Source of the DNA: Paractinoplanes bogorensis
GTDB taxonomy: Bacteria; Actinomycetota; Actinomycetes; Mycobacteriales; Micromonosporaceae
DNA length: 64,000 nucleotides
Reading direction: 5' to 3'
Assembly: GCF_018829635.1 (NCBI RefSeq)
Contig: NZ_JAHKKG010000005.1
Location: forward strand, 1 to 64,000
The stretch's first letter is position 1, and each line of letters opens with the position of its first letter. The notes beneath the pieces are model-generated. The model did no database searches. It was given only the letters and a program-made list of their open reading frames with translations, and was not told the origin of the DNA. Made by a program: the position numbers and the translations under genes. Of this stretch, positions 50,323 through 58,890 are shown piece after piece.

Positions 50323-51117
50323 ATGATCAAGACTCGGATCGTGGTGGGTGTGGACGGCTCGGCCCAAGGCGCCGCGGCCGTGGGCTGGGCCGCCACCGAG
50401 GCCGTACGCCGCGGCGCTGAGCTGCGGATCCTCACCGCGTACTACCGGCGCCGGTCGACGCCCGGCAGCACCCCGACCCACTCGGCCGAGGAGCACGCGG
50501 GCGCGATCGTGCAGCGCGCGGTCGCGCAGGCCCGGGCCGCCGCGCCCGGGGTCGAGGTCAAATGCCAGGCCCTTCCCGGGTACGCCGTACCGGTGCTGTT
50601 GCACGCGGCCGAGGAATCCGCCCTGCTGGTGGTGGGCGGACGGCACGAGGGCGGCCTGCCCATCCTGCCCATCGCGTCGGTCAGCAGCCAGGTCGCGACC
50701 CAGGCCCGGTGCTCGGTCGTGGTGGTCCGCGGGCGCTACGGCCCCGAGGCGGGCGCGGTCGTGGCCGGCCTGGACGACGGCCCGTCCTCGTCGACCGTGG
50801 CCGGGCACGCCTTCGAGGAGGCGTCGCTGCACGACACCGGCGTCGAGGCGGTGACCGTCGGCGGCGCGAAGGCCCCGGACCCGCTCGGCGCCGACCTGGA
50901 CGCCCAGCTCGACCCGTGGCGCGAGAAGTACCCCGAGGTGCGCGCGTCCCGCGAATACGTGGACGGCCGCGCGGACAAGGTGCTCGTGCAACGGTCGCGC
51001 TCGGCCCGGCTCATGGTGGTCGGGCCGCGCACGCACGGTTTCCAGGGCCTGATGCTCGGGTCGATCGGAAGCCGGCTGCTCCAGCGGTCGGGATGTCCGG
51101 TGCTGATCGCCCGCTGA
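50323..51117 (+). CDS. Tandem universal stress protein
   Basis: A 264-residue protein made of two Usp domains. The first has IVVGVDGSAQGAAAVGWAATEA and a late ATP-loop-like segment (LLVVGGRHEGG...SVSSQVATQARCSVVVVR). The second is more degenerate but ends with MVVGPRTHGFQGLMLGSIGSRLLQRSGCPVLIAR, the G-x2-G-x9-G(S/T) ATP-binding form. The ATG has GGAGG upstream. Likely role: stress or dormancy response; the regulator is not visible. Confidence 0.92.
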   Translation: MIKTRIVVGVDGSAQGAAAVGWAATEAVRRGAELRILTAYYRRRSTPGSTPTHSAEEHAGAIVQRAVAQARAAAPGVEVKCQALPGYAVPVLLHAAEESALLVVGGRHEGGLPILPIASVSSQVATQARCSVVVVRGRYGPEAGAVVAGLDDGPSSSTVAGHAFEEASLHDTGVEAVTVGGAKAPDPLGADLDAQLDPWREKYPEVRASREYVDGRADKVLVQRSRSARLMVVGPRTHGFQGLMLGSIGSRLLQRSGCPVLIAR

Positions 51118-51144
51118 CTGCTTTCCGCGCGATGGTGTCCGTCG

Positions 51145-51162
51145 CGCTCAGGATGATGAGCG
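51145..51162. repeat. 18-bp hairpin CGCTCA-GGATGA-TGAGCG, second copy
   Basis: Identical to 26953-26970. Here it lies between two convergent stop codons (51117 and 51169), where it could work as a bidirectional terminator or be a dispersed small repeat. Confidence 0.8.
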
Positions 51163-51168
51163 GTGCGG

Positions 51169-52686
51169 TCAGGTGTTGTGCGGGCGGCGGGCCACGATGA
51201 TGGCGTGCGTGGTCGGCCAGTCGAGCGGGTTGCCGTCCAGGTCGGCGATCGAGGCGACCGGGGCGATCCGGTTGTCGATCACCCAGTCGTTGCGGATCGG
51301 GTGGGACGCCGCGTCGAGCTCGAACCCGACCTCGGCCAGCAGCTCGACCCAGTCGCCGAAGTCGAGCCCGCAGAACTGCTCGTGCGTCTCGGACAGCCAG
51401 TTGTCGACGTAGTCCTTGCGGGTCAGGAAGTCCATGGCCGGGCCGAACGGGATGCGGACCGTTCCGTCCGGCCGGGCCGTGAACTCGACCGGGAACGCGA
51501 AGTCGACCGCGAACTGATCGAGCCGGGCGCGCGTGGACAACCCGGACACGTAGGCGGTGACCTCGGCCGACGAGAGTTCCGCCAGGTCCGTACGGGGGGA
51601 AGCCGGGTTTGATCCGTCCTCGCTGGTCAGGCGCAGGTCGATGAGGCGGTTGCGGTCGCCCGGGCCGCACACATCGCTGTTGATCCAGACGCCGCCGGGC
51701 ACGGTGTGCTCGTGGATGCGCCGCGCGAACTCGAGCAGAGATGCGCGTTGTTGTCCGTACGACCAGATCTCGTGCGTGAGCGCGAACGTCAGCGTGGTGT
51801 CGACCGAGCGGTCCGGCAGCACCGCGCCGCCGAGCACGTTGCGCTGATAGAAGTAGACGTTGGCGTTGCGGAAGACGCCCTGCGCCTTCTTGTGCACGCA
51901 CTCCTGGTAGAGGTGGCGGGCCACCTCGACGCCGATCAGGTCGCTCTCGTGCAGCGTGTCGTCCCGGTCGGCCAGTTCGAGCACGGCGCCCGCACCGCAG
52001 CCGATGTCCACGATCCGGCCCGGCTGCACGTACTGGCGCACGGCGGTCCATTTGCGCGTGGCCGCGTCCGCGAAAGCCTCGACATATGTCCGGTAGTCGC
52101 GCGTCGCGGTCAACCCGCCCTCGTCACCGACGACCGGATCGTTCACCACACTGCGCACGACAGCCGGCAGCCCGTAGCGGTCGAACACGTCGACCGTGGC
52201 CGGGTGCGCGAGCTTGCGCCACGAGTCGTCGCCCGCGGCCACTTTGAGGAGGACGTCCCACGGGCGCTCGGCGGACACGCCTGGTGCGTCCTCGACGGGT
52301 GCGATCGTGAACCCCAGCTCGGCGTAGAGCCCGGCGACCGCCGGCGTCGAGCAGGCGACGAGCGTGTTCTCCGGGGTCAGGTCGATCCCGGTCGCCACGG
52401 TCACGGTCTTGAGCGTTACCTGAGCGAACCTGTCGGTCGGCGCGGTGTCGAAGATCGGCACGACCACCGACCGCAGCCCGGTCTCGACGCTGAACCGCTC
52501 GATCGCCGCCTCACGCCGGTGATAGGGGATCGGGTTGCGTTTCGTGTTCTCGTGGTTGGCCGAGGTGACCGCCCAGACGATCGTCGCGGCGCCGTCGTCC
52601 GCGAGTCGCTGCAGGTAGTCGGCCTGGAACTGGGTCAGCAGATGGTGCCGGCCGGGGAACAACACATAACGCCGCGTCACACTCAC
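51169..52686 (-). CDS. Nucleotidyltransferase-like / SAM-methyltransferase fusion protein
   Basis: A 505-residue protein. Residues 1-150 resemble the HIGH-superfamily of nucleotidyltransferases such as archaeal NMNAT. FPGRHHLLTQFQ is at the nucleotide-binding start, and AVTSANHENTKRNPIPYHRR matches the SAQxSHTxxNPFTAGER pattern of that family. The C-terminal 320 residues are a class I methyltransferase with motif I VDIGCGAGAVLELA (near 225) and VYFYQRNVL further on. The fusion is unusual. It is divergent from the peptide/radical-SAM pair (gap 161 nt) and could modify the same product. Substrates are unknown. The GTG at 52686, or two codons later, is the start. Confidence 0.75.
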   Translation of the reverse strand: MSVTRRYVLFPGRHHLLTQFQADYLQRLADDGAATIVWAVTSANHENTKRNPIPYHRREAAIERFSVETGLRSVVVPIFDTAPTDRFAQVTLKTVTVATGIDLTPENTLVACSTPAVAGLYAELGFTIAPVEDAPGVSAERPWDVLLKVAAGDDSWRKLAHPATVDVFDRYGLPAVVRSVVNDPVVGDEGGLTATRDYRTYVEAFADAATRKWTAVRQYVQPGRIVDIGCGAGAVLELADRDDTLHESDLIGVEVARHLYQECVHKKAQGVFRNANVYFYQRNVLGGAVLPDRSVDTTLTFALTHEIWSYGQQRASLLEFARRIHEHTVPGGVWINSDVCGPGDRNRLIDLRLTSEDGSNPASPRTDLAELSSAEVTAYVSGLSTRARLDQFAVDFAFPVEFTARPDGTVRIPFGPAMDFLTRKDYVDNWLSETHEQFCGLDFGDWVELLAEVGFELDAASHPIRNDWVIDNRIAPVASIADLDGNPLDWPTTHAIIVARRPHNT

Positions 52687-52847
52687 AGCAGGGGATCTTA
52701 GCCGCGGAAGAATCCGTCTGCCCGCGTACCACAACCGCCGGACCGCTGATGTCGTACGTCCGACCCACGCTGTCGGCCCTCGTCAATTCGGTGGACTTCG
52801 CCCCGCGGCCGGTCGACCATCGCAGGTGAGTTGCTCGGGAGGTTCTC

Positions 52848-53144
52848 ATGACCGATCCGCCGACAGACCTCGACGCCATCGACGCCCTCATCCGGAAAGT
52901 GACCGCATCCGTCACCGGACTCACGGATCAGGAGCGCGCACTGCTCGCGCAACTGTTCGCGGCCGGGCGGAACACGATGCTCGGCGAGTCCACCATCCAC
53001 ACCTTCGTGCACGGCCGTCGCGAGGGTGAGTCCGCCGATGACTCCAGCCGCATCGGGAGCCGGATCGGTTCCGCCCGCTCGGCCGATCCCGACGGTGGCG
53101 ACGACGGCCCCGCGGTACAGATCACCATTTGGGTACGGCGGTAG
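52848..53144 (+). CDS. 98-residue peptide, candidate RiPP precursor
   Basis: GGGAGG lies six bases before the ATG and the stop is 13 nt before the radical SAM gene, so the two form an operon. Residues about 8-42 are predicted helical and acidic/hydrophobic (LDAIDALIRKVT, LTDQERALLAQLFAAG), like a leader peptide. Residues 57-90 are Ser/Arg/Gly/Asp-rich, and the end is AVQITIWVRR. There is no Cys. Precursor genes usually sit beside RiPP radical SAM enzymes. Alternatively it could be a small recognition partner. The precursor call is inference. Confidence 0.6.
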   Translation: MTDPPTDLDAIDALIRKVTASVTGLTDQERALLAQLFAAGRNTMLGESTIHTFVHGRREGESADDSSRIGSRIGSARSADPDGGDDGPAVQITIWVRR

Positions 53145-53157
53145 CACGGGCCGGGCC

Positions 53158-54924
53158 ATGACGAATCCGGTCGTGATCGTCTCGATGCCGTTCCAGGGCG
53201 CCGGTCGTCCGTCGATCCAGGCCGGACTGCTCACCGCGATCGCCCGCGAGCACGGCTTTCCCGCGCGTTCGCTGCACGCCAACCTCGACTTCGCGGAGCG
53301 GGTCGGCCCGGACGTGTACGAGATGCTGGCCGAGGATCGGGGCCGGATGCTCGGTGAGTGGCTGTTCTCGGTCGCCGCGTTCGGCCCGGACGCGCCCGAC
53401 CCCGGGTCCGCGCTGCTGGACGACCAGGTGCGGCCGTCCGAACGGAAGCTGCTCCTGCGGATCCGGCACGAGGTGGTGCCGGCCTATCTGGACGACCTCG
53501 TCTCCGGTCAGCCGTGGGGCGACGTGAGCGTGGCCGGTTTCACGTGCACGTTCGAACAGAACACGGCCTCGTTCGCGCTGGCCCGGCGGCTCAAGGAACG
53601 GTTCCCGGGATTGGTGACCGTTTTCGGCGGGGCGAACTTCGACGGCGAGATGGGCCTCGAATGGGTGCGGACCGTGGAAGGTGTCGACTTCGCGATCCGG
53701 GGCGAGGCCGACGAGTCGTTTCCGCAGTTGCTGCACGCCCTCACAAACAACACCACGCTCGACGCGGTGCCCGGTCTGATCCGCCGGAACGCCGACGGCA
53801 CGGTCACGGCCCACCCGCAGGCGCCGCCGGGTCCGCTGCCCACGGCGATACCGGACTACGACGAGTACTTCGCGAAGGCCGGCCGGCGGGCGGTCTGGAT
53901 CCCGATCGAGACCTCCCGCGGATGCTGGTGGGGCGCCAAGCACCACTGCACGTTCTGCGGGTTGAACGGGGCGAGCATGGCGTTCCGCGCGAAGCCGCAC
54001 GAACGCGCACTCGGCGAACTGGACCGGCAGGCCCGCCGCTACGGCAGCTTCCGGTTCGCCGCGGTCGACAACATCCTGGACACCGGCTACCTGCGCACCC
54101 TTCTGCCCGCCCTGGCCGAGCGGGAGCGCGGCTACGAGCTGTTCTACGAGGTCAAGGCGAACCTGCGCCGCGACCAGGTGCGGCTGCTGGCCCGGGCCGG
54201 GGTCACCCGCGTGCAGCCGGGCCTGGAGTCGCTCAGCAGCCATGTGCTCACCCTGATGCGCAAGGGGACGACGGCCGCGCAGAACGTCAACCTGTTGCGG
54301 TGGGCGCGCTACTACGGGATCGACGTCTCCTGGAACCTGCTGTGGGGCTTCCCGGGCGAGACCCGGCGGGACTACGAGGAGCAGGCCGCGCTCGTGCCGC
54401 GTCTCGCCCACCTGCAACCGCCGGAGAGCGCCGACCGCCTCTGGCTCGAGCGGTTCAGTCCGCTCTTCACCGACGACCGGGTGACCGGGCGCCGGCCGGA
54501 TCCGGGTTACGCCCACGTCTATCCGCCCGCCGTCGATCTCGAGAAGGTGGCCTATTTCTTCGCGTACGAGGTGACGGGCGCGCTGCCCGACGAGGCGTAC
54601 GACGGGCTGCGCCGGGCCGTGGCCGCCTGGACGGCACGAAACGCGCAGGCAACGCTCACTTTCTCGGCCGCGCCGCGATACGTACAGATCTACGACGCGC
54701 GCCGGGCGGGCGGGGAGTGCACGCACACGTTCGACGGTCCGGCCGCGGATGTGTATGCCGCGTGCTCGGACCGTCCGGTCAGCCCCCGCGCCGTACGGGA
54801 AAAGACCGGACTGCCCGAGGCCGTCGTGCGCGAGACGCTGGCCGAGTTCGACCGGCTCGGTCTGGTGCTGCTCGACGGCGGCAACGCGCTGGCCCTGGCC
54901 CTGCCCGCGATCGCGCAGCGCTGA
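53158..54924 (+). CDS. B12-binding radical SAM RiPP maturase (rSAM_ocin_1 / C-methyltransferase type)
   Basis: A 588-residue enzyme. Residues about 1-200 form a cobalamin-binding Rossmann domain (SMPFQGAGRPSIQAGLL, FTCTFEQNTASFALARRL, VFGGANFDGEMG). The radical SAM core follows with C256, C264 and C267 in RGCWWGAKHHCTFCGLNG, a C-x7-C-x2-C spacing. DNILD and the long VKANLRRDQVRLLARAGVTR segment come next. A C-terminal winged-helix-like tail closes the protein. This matches the RiPP maturation radical SAM protein 1 family, which is thought to C-methylate peptide residues. It follows the 98-residue peptide gene by 13 nt. Confidence 0.92.
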   Translation: MTNPVVIVSMPFQGAGRPSIQAGLLTAIAREHGFPARSLHANLDFAERVGPDVYEMLAEDRGRMLGEWLFSVAAFGPDAPDPGSALLDDQVRPSERKLLLRIRHEVVPAYLDDLVSGQPWGDVSVAGFTCTFEQNTASFALARRLKERFPGLVTVFGGANFDGEMGLEWVRTVEGVDFAIRGEADESFPQLLHALTNNTTLDAVPGLIRRNADGTVTAHPQAPPGPLPTAIPDYDEYFAKAGRRAVWIPIETSRGCWWGAKHHCTFCGLNGASMAFRAKPHERALGELDRQARRYGSFRFAAVDNILDTGYLRTLLPALAERERGYELFYEVKANLRRDQVRLLARAGVTRVQPGLESLSSHVLTLMRKGTTAAQNVNLLRWARYYGIDVSWNLLWGFPGETRRDYEEQAALVPRLAHLQPPESADRLWLERFSPLFTDDRVTGRRPDPGYAHVYPPAVDLEKVAYFFAYEVTGALPDEAYDGLRRAVAAWTARNAQATLTFSAAPRYVQIYDARRAGGECTHTFDGPAADVYAACSDRPVSPRAVREKTGLPEAVVRETLAEFDRLGLVLLDGGNALALALPAIAQR

Positions 54925-54935
54925 CCGTGGGCGGC

Positions 54936-55406
54936 TCAGGTCCGATTGGCGAAACGGATACGCAGATGGTCGATGCGATTGAGCCGGGGGTCGGGCATGA
55001 CACGGTTGTCGATCCAGCTGAAGACCGCGCTGTTGCCGCGCGGGTCGATCCACGGATGCGCGGACGCGTCATGACGGAACGTGGCCAGCGTGACGCCGGT
55101 GTTGTCCACGACGTCCACCGCGACGCCGAGCGTCACCGGCGCGAAGACGTACGGATTGCGCATCACCGCGTCGGTCTGCACGACCAGACTGCGCACGAAC
55201 GTGCCGTCCGCGCCCTCGACGGACTGCACGAAAGCGATCGCCGATGCGCGCAGCGAACAGGCCGTCTCGGCCGGCGACGCGCACGCCCCGGCCGACCAGC
55301 CGTCGCCGTCCTCCGGGAAGACCACGTGATCGGCCGGCGCCGGTGCCGTCCCGCGCGGCGGCCCGATCATCAACCGAGTCAGCACGGGTAGGAGTGTCCT
55401 GGACAT
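54936..55406 (-). CDS. Hypothetical protein (156 aa)
   Basis: A soluble protein rich in beta-strand propensity (PVTLGVAVDVVDNTGVTLATFRHD, SWIDNRVMPDPRLNRIDHLRI). The ATG at 55406 has GGAAGG seven bases upstream. No family is recognised. It is convergent with the radical SAM gene (11 nt apart) and divergent from the SARP gene, so it may belong to the RiPP locus. A shared role with the beta-sandwich-like protein at 58467 is possible but unproven. Confidence 0.7.
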   Translation of the reverse strand: MSRTLLPVLTRLMIGPPRGTAPAPADHVVFPEDGDGWSAGACASPAETACSLRASAIAFVQSVEGADGTFVRSLVVQTDAVMRNPYVFAPVTLGVAVDVVDNTGVTLATFRHDASAHPWIDPRGNSAVFSWIDNRVMPDPRLNRIDHLRIRFANRT

Positions 55407-55464
55407 GTCGGTTCCTTCCTCCCCCGTCCGGCGCGGACACCCGCCCGGAACACCATCGACGCCG

Positions 55465-58308
55465 ATGCTGCCGCCCGCCGCTGCATCAACCGCTGCAGCG
55501 GCCGTTGCACCGGCCTTCGACGTGCTCGGACCGCTCGCCGTCCGGCACGGCCCGCAGCCGGTCCGGCTCGGCCCGGTGCAGCAGCAGGTCGTGCTGGCCG
55601 TGCTCCTGCTGCACCGCGACCGCCCGCTCGGGCTGGGCGCGATGATCGACGCGGTGTGGGGCGACGCGGCCCCGGCGTCCGCGGTCAACCTGGTGCAGCG
55701 GCACGTGTCCGGGTTGCGCCGGGTGCTCGAACCCGATCGCGCCGCGCACGCGTCGGCCAGCCGGCTGTCCTGGACCGGGTCGGGGTACCGGCTCACCGTG
55801 CCCGACGACGCGTTCGACCTGGCCCGGTTCGAGATCGCGGTGCGGCGGGCGCTGGCGGCCGGGAACCGGGACGGCCTGCGCGACGCGCTGACCCTCGTCC
55901 GCGGGCCGCTGTGCGACGGCCTGGCCAGCCCGTTCCTCGACGCTGAGCGGGAACGGCTGGCCGAGCGGGTGCTGACCGTGCTCGAGGAGCGGATCGAGCT
56001 CGACCTGGCCGCGGGCGACGCCGCCACGGTCGTCGACGAGCTGCGCCGCCTGGTCACCGGGCACCCGCTGCGCGAGCGGTGGCACGAACTGCTCATGTCC
56101 GCGCTGTTCCAGGCCGGGCGGCGGGCCGACGCGCTCGGTGCCTACCAGCACGCGCGGCGGGTGCTGCGCGACGAGCTCGGGGTCGAGCCGGCCGCGCCGT
56201 TGCAGCGGCTGCACCGGCGGATCCTGAGCGGCGATCAGGCGCCGGACACTGCGCGGGCCGGACGGTCCGCGCAGCGGCCGGACACTCCGCGGACCGTCCG
56301 GCCCGCGCAACTGCCGCACACTCCGCGCGATTTCGTGGGCCGCGCGGACGAGAGCGCGCAACTCGACCGCATCGCCGCCGGGGGAGGTGTGGCCGTGATC
56401 TCCGGGACGGCCGGGGTCGGCAAGACGACGCTGGCCGTGAACTGGGCGCACGGCGTACGGGAAAGGTTTCCCGACGGGCAGCTCTACGTGAACCTGCGCG
56501 GGTTCGATCCGAGCAGCCCGGCCGCCGACCCGGCCCGGGTGATCCGCGGCTTCCTCGAGGCGCTGGGCGTGCCACCGGACCGGATCGGCGCCGACCCGGA
56601 CGGGCACGCCGCGCTCTACCGCAGCGTCGTCGCGGGCCGGCGGATCCTGATCGTGCTCGACAACGCCCTCGACGCCGACCAGGTGCGCCCGCTGCTGCCC
56701 GGCTCGCCCGGCTCGTTCGTGGTCGTGACCAGCCGCAACGAGCTGCTCAGCCTGGTCGCGCTGGACGGCGCCCGGCCGGTGCAGGTCGACCTGCTCGACG
56801 ACGGCCAGGCGCGCGACCTGATCGCCGGCCGGCTCGGCAGTGGCCGGGTGCGGGCCGAGCCCGCCGCCGTCCGGCAGATCATCGCCGCCTGCGCCCGGCT
56901 GCCGCTCGCGCTCTCGGTGGTGACGGCCCGGGCCGCCGCCCACCCGCAGTTCCCGCTGGCGGCGACGGCCGAGGAGCTGTGCCGCGCGCACGGCAGTCTC
57001 GACCCGTTCGACGCGGGTGACCTGGCCACCAACGTCCGGGCGGTGTTCGCCTGCTCGTACCGGGCGCTGAGCGGCCCGGCGGCGCGGCTGTTCCGGCTGC
57101 TCGGCCTGCACGCCGGTCCCGAGATCTCGGTCGCCGCGGCCGGGGGACTGGCCGCCGCGCCCGCCGCGTCGGTGCGCGCGCAGTTGAGCGAACTGGCCCG
57201 GGCCCACCTGGTGGCCGAACGCGCACCGGGCCGGTTCGTGTTGCACGATCTGTTGCGCGCCTACGCCGCCGAACTGGCCGCCGGCACCGAGTCGGACGAC
57301 GAGCGGCGGGCGGCGTCCCGGCGCTCGTACGACCACTACCTGCACACCGCGTACGCGGCCGACCGGATGCTCAACGCCTATCGGGACGACCCGATCGCGC
57401 TGCAGCCGGCCGTCCCCGGGGTGCGCACCGAGCAGCCGGCCGACCACCAGGCCGCGCTCGGCTGGTTCACCGCCGAGGAACCGGTGCTGCTGGCCACGTT
57501 GCGCGAAGCTGTCCGTTCGGGCTTCGACACGCACGCCTGGCAGCTCGGTTGGACGCTGACGCAGTTCCTCGACCGGCAGGGGCATGCGCACGATCTGGCC
57601 GTCGCGCAGGAACTGGCACTGGGCGCGGCCGAGCGGCTGACCGACCGGCGCGGGGTGGCGGTGAGCCGGGGCGGGCTGGCCGTCGCGTACATCCGGCTCG
57701 GTCGCTATGCCGAGGCGCGGGAACAGCTCGAGAAGGCGTACCGGATCTTCGAAGGCCTGGGCGAGCAGATCGGCATGGGACACGCGCGGCGCTCGCTGGC
57801 CTGGATCCTCGATTGCGAAGGCCGCTACCGCGAGGCGCTGCCGTGCGTACGGGAAGCTCTTGCGCATTTTCGTCAGGGCGGGCACGCGTCGGGGGAGGCG
57901 CGGGCGCTCAACGCGCTCGGCTGGTTCCATTCGCGGCTGGGCGAGCACGAGGAGGCGCTCGACTACTGCCGCCGGGCGCTCGCGCTGCTGCGCCGGATCG
58001 GCGACCGGTTCAATCAGGCCGACACGCTCGACAGCGTCGGGGCGGCCTACTTCCGGCTCGGGCGGTTCGACGAGTCGGCGGCCTATTATGCCGAGGCGAT
58101 TTCCCTGTACGTCGAATTCGGTGACCGGTTCAACGAGGGGCACGCGCTGCTCAACCTGGGTGACGCGTACGCCGCGGCCGGATCGCGGGCGGCGGCGGTG
58201 GCGGCCTGGCAGCGGGCGTACGAGGTGCTCGACCGGCTGGGCTCACCGGATGTGGACGCCGCCCGATCGCGGCTCTCCGGCCCGGGCGTCCGGATCGACC
58301 GGCATTGA
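55465..58308 (+). CDS. AfsR/SARP-family regulator with BTAD, NB-ARC and TPR domains
   Basis: About 947 residues. The N-terminal winged helix has VRLGPVQQQVVLAVLLLHRDRPLGLGAMIDAVWGD, followed by BTAD (to about 260). The NTPase domain has Walker A GTAGVGKTTLA (near 314), RRILIVLDNALDADQVRPLLPGS and GLPLAL-type motifs. The C-terminal third is a TPR array (about 690-930). Such regulators activate secondary-metabolite clusters, so the RiPP genes next door are candidate targets. The ATG at 55465 is preferred. An ATG at 55405 is in frame but would overlap the divergent gene's start. The last codons and stop are tandemly duplicated downstream. Confidence 0.9.
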   Translation: MLPPAAASTAAAAVAPAFDVLGPLAVRHGPQPVRLGPVQQQVVLAVLLLHRDRPLGLGAMIDAVWGDAAPASAVNLVQRHVSGLRRVLEPDRAAHASASRLSWTGSGYRLTVPDDAFDLARFEIAVRRALAAGNRDGLRDALTLVRGPLCDGLASPFLDAERERLAERVLTVLEERIELDLAAGDAATVVDELRRLVTGHPLRERWHELLMSALFQAGRRADALGAYQHARRVLRDELGVEPAAPLQRLHRRILSGDQAPDTARAGRSAQRPDTPRTVRPAQLPHTPRDFVGRADESAQLDRIAAGGGVAVISGTAGVGKTTLAVNWAHGVRERFPDGQLYVNLRGFDPSSPAADPARVIRGFLEALGVPPDRIGADPDGHAALYRSVVAGRRILIVLDNALDADQVRPLLPGSPGSFVVVTSRNELLSLVALDGARPVQVDLLDDGQARDLIAGRLGSGRVRAEPAAVRQIIAACARLPLALSVVTARAAAHPQFPLAATAEELCRAHGSLDPFDAGDLATNVRAVFACSYRALSGPAARLFRLLGLHAGPEISVAAAGGLAAAPAASVRAQLSELARAHLVAERAPGRFVLHDLLRAYAAELAAGTESDDERRAASRRSYDHYLHTAYAADRMLNAYRDDPIALQPAVPGVRTEQPADHQAALGWFTAEEPVLLATLREAVRSGFDTHAWQLGWTLTQFLDRQGHAHDLAVAQELALGAAERLTDRRGVAVSRGGLAVAYIRLGRYAEAREQLEKAYRIFEGLGEQIGMGHARRSLAWILDCEGRYREALPCVREALAHFRQGGHASGEARALNALGWFHSRLGEHEEALDYCRRALALLRRIGDRFNQADTLDSVGAAYFRLGRFDESAAYYAEAISLYVEFGDRFNEGHALLNLGDAYAAAGSRAAAVAAWQRAYEVLDRLGSPDVDAARSRLSGPGVRIDRH
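55480..55515. repeat. Three 12-bp-period TGCA units at the 5' end of the SARP gene
   Basis: GCTGCATCAACC, GCTGCAGCGGCC and GTTGCACCGGCC lie in direct tandem. The (C/T)TGCA core repeats every 12 bases, as in 59984-60013 and, on the minus strand, 1290-1349. It lies inside the first codons if ATG 55465 is the start. Confidence 0.5.
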
Positions 58309-58362
58309 AACGCGGCTCTCCGGCCCGGGCGTCCGGATCGGCCGGCATTGAAACGCGGCTCT
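58268..58362. repeat. 43-bp tandem duplication across the SARP stop codon
   Basis: Units 58268-58310 and 58311-58353 are almost identical (one base changed), with a third partial copy to 58362. The first unit contains the final codons and the TGA of the SARP gene, so the second unit is a non-coding copy of the gene's end. Confidence 0.95.
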
Positions 58363-58466
58363 TAATCGATCGGGCCGCCCGGCTAAGCCCGGAATAAGAG
58401 GCGGGGAACTCCGGCCGGGCAAGCTTTCCGGCGATGACAGCGCCGCGCTGTCGAGGAGAGGAAGGC

Positions 58467-58886
58467 ATGGCCCTCATCCAGTTTCCCCACCAGCTCTTCG
58501 GTTCGGGTCAGTTCACGGCGACCGTGCTCGACAACAACGGCACGCCGACCCACGTGCTGGAGGCGGGGGCGCCGTTCCGGGTCGAGACCTCGTGGGAGAT
58601 TCCGGCGTCGGCCGCACTGCTGCTGGGCGGGGTGTGGACGGTCAGCGTCTACGCGGAATCGATCGGAGGCGGACCCGAACTGCGCACCGGCACCGACACC
58701 GTGCCGCTCAACGGCGGCACGAACTACAGCGCGAACGTGGTCGTGCCGCCCAGCACCCTGAACGGGAACCCGAGCCCGCCCGCATCGGGTGTCTACAAAC
58801 TGGTGACCGTGCTGACGCACCGCAACTTCGGGCGGAACAGCGATGTGGCCGCCATCGCCGAGGGGCCGATGGTGCGCATCGCCTGA
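58467..58886 (+). CDS. Hypothetical beta-rich protein (139 aa)
   Basis: A soluble protein with alternating strand patterns (QFTATVLDNNGTPTHVLEAG, WTVSVYAESIGGG, GVYKLVTVLTHRN) that suggest an immunoglobulin-like beta sandwich. No signal peptide is visible. GAGGAG lies upstream of the ATG. No family is recognised. It lies between two regulatory genes near the RiPP locus and is convergent with a small 67-residue gene (4 nt apart). Confidence 0.75.
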   Translation: MALIQFPHQLFGSGQFTATVLDNNGTPTHVLEAGAPFRVETSWEIPASAALLLGGVWTVSVYAESIGGGPELRTGTDTVPLNGGTNYSANVVVPPSTLNGNPSPPASGVYKLVTVLTHRNFGRNSDVAAIAEGPMVRIA

Positions 58887-58890
58887 CCGG

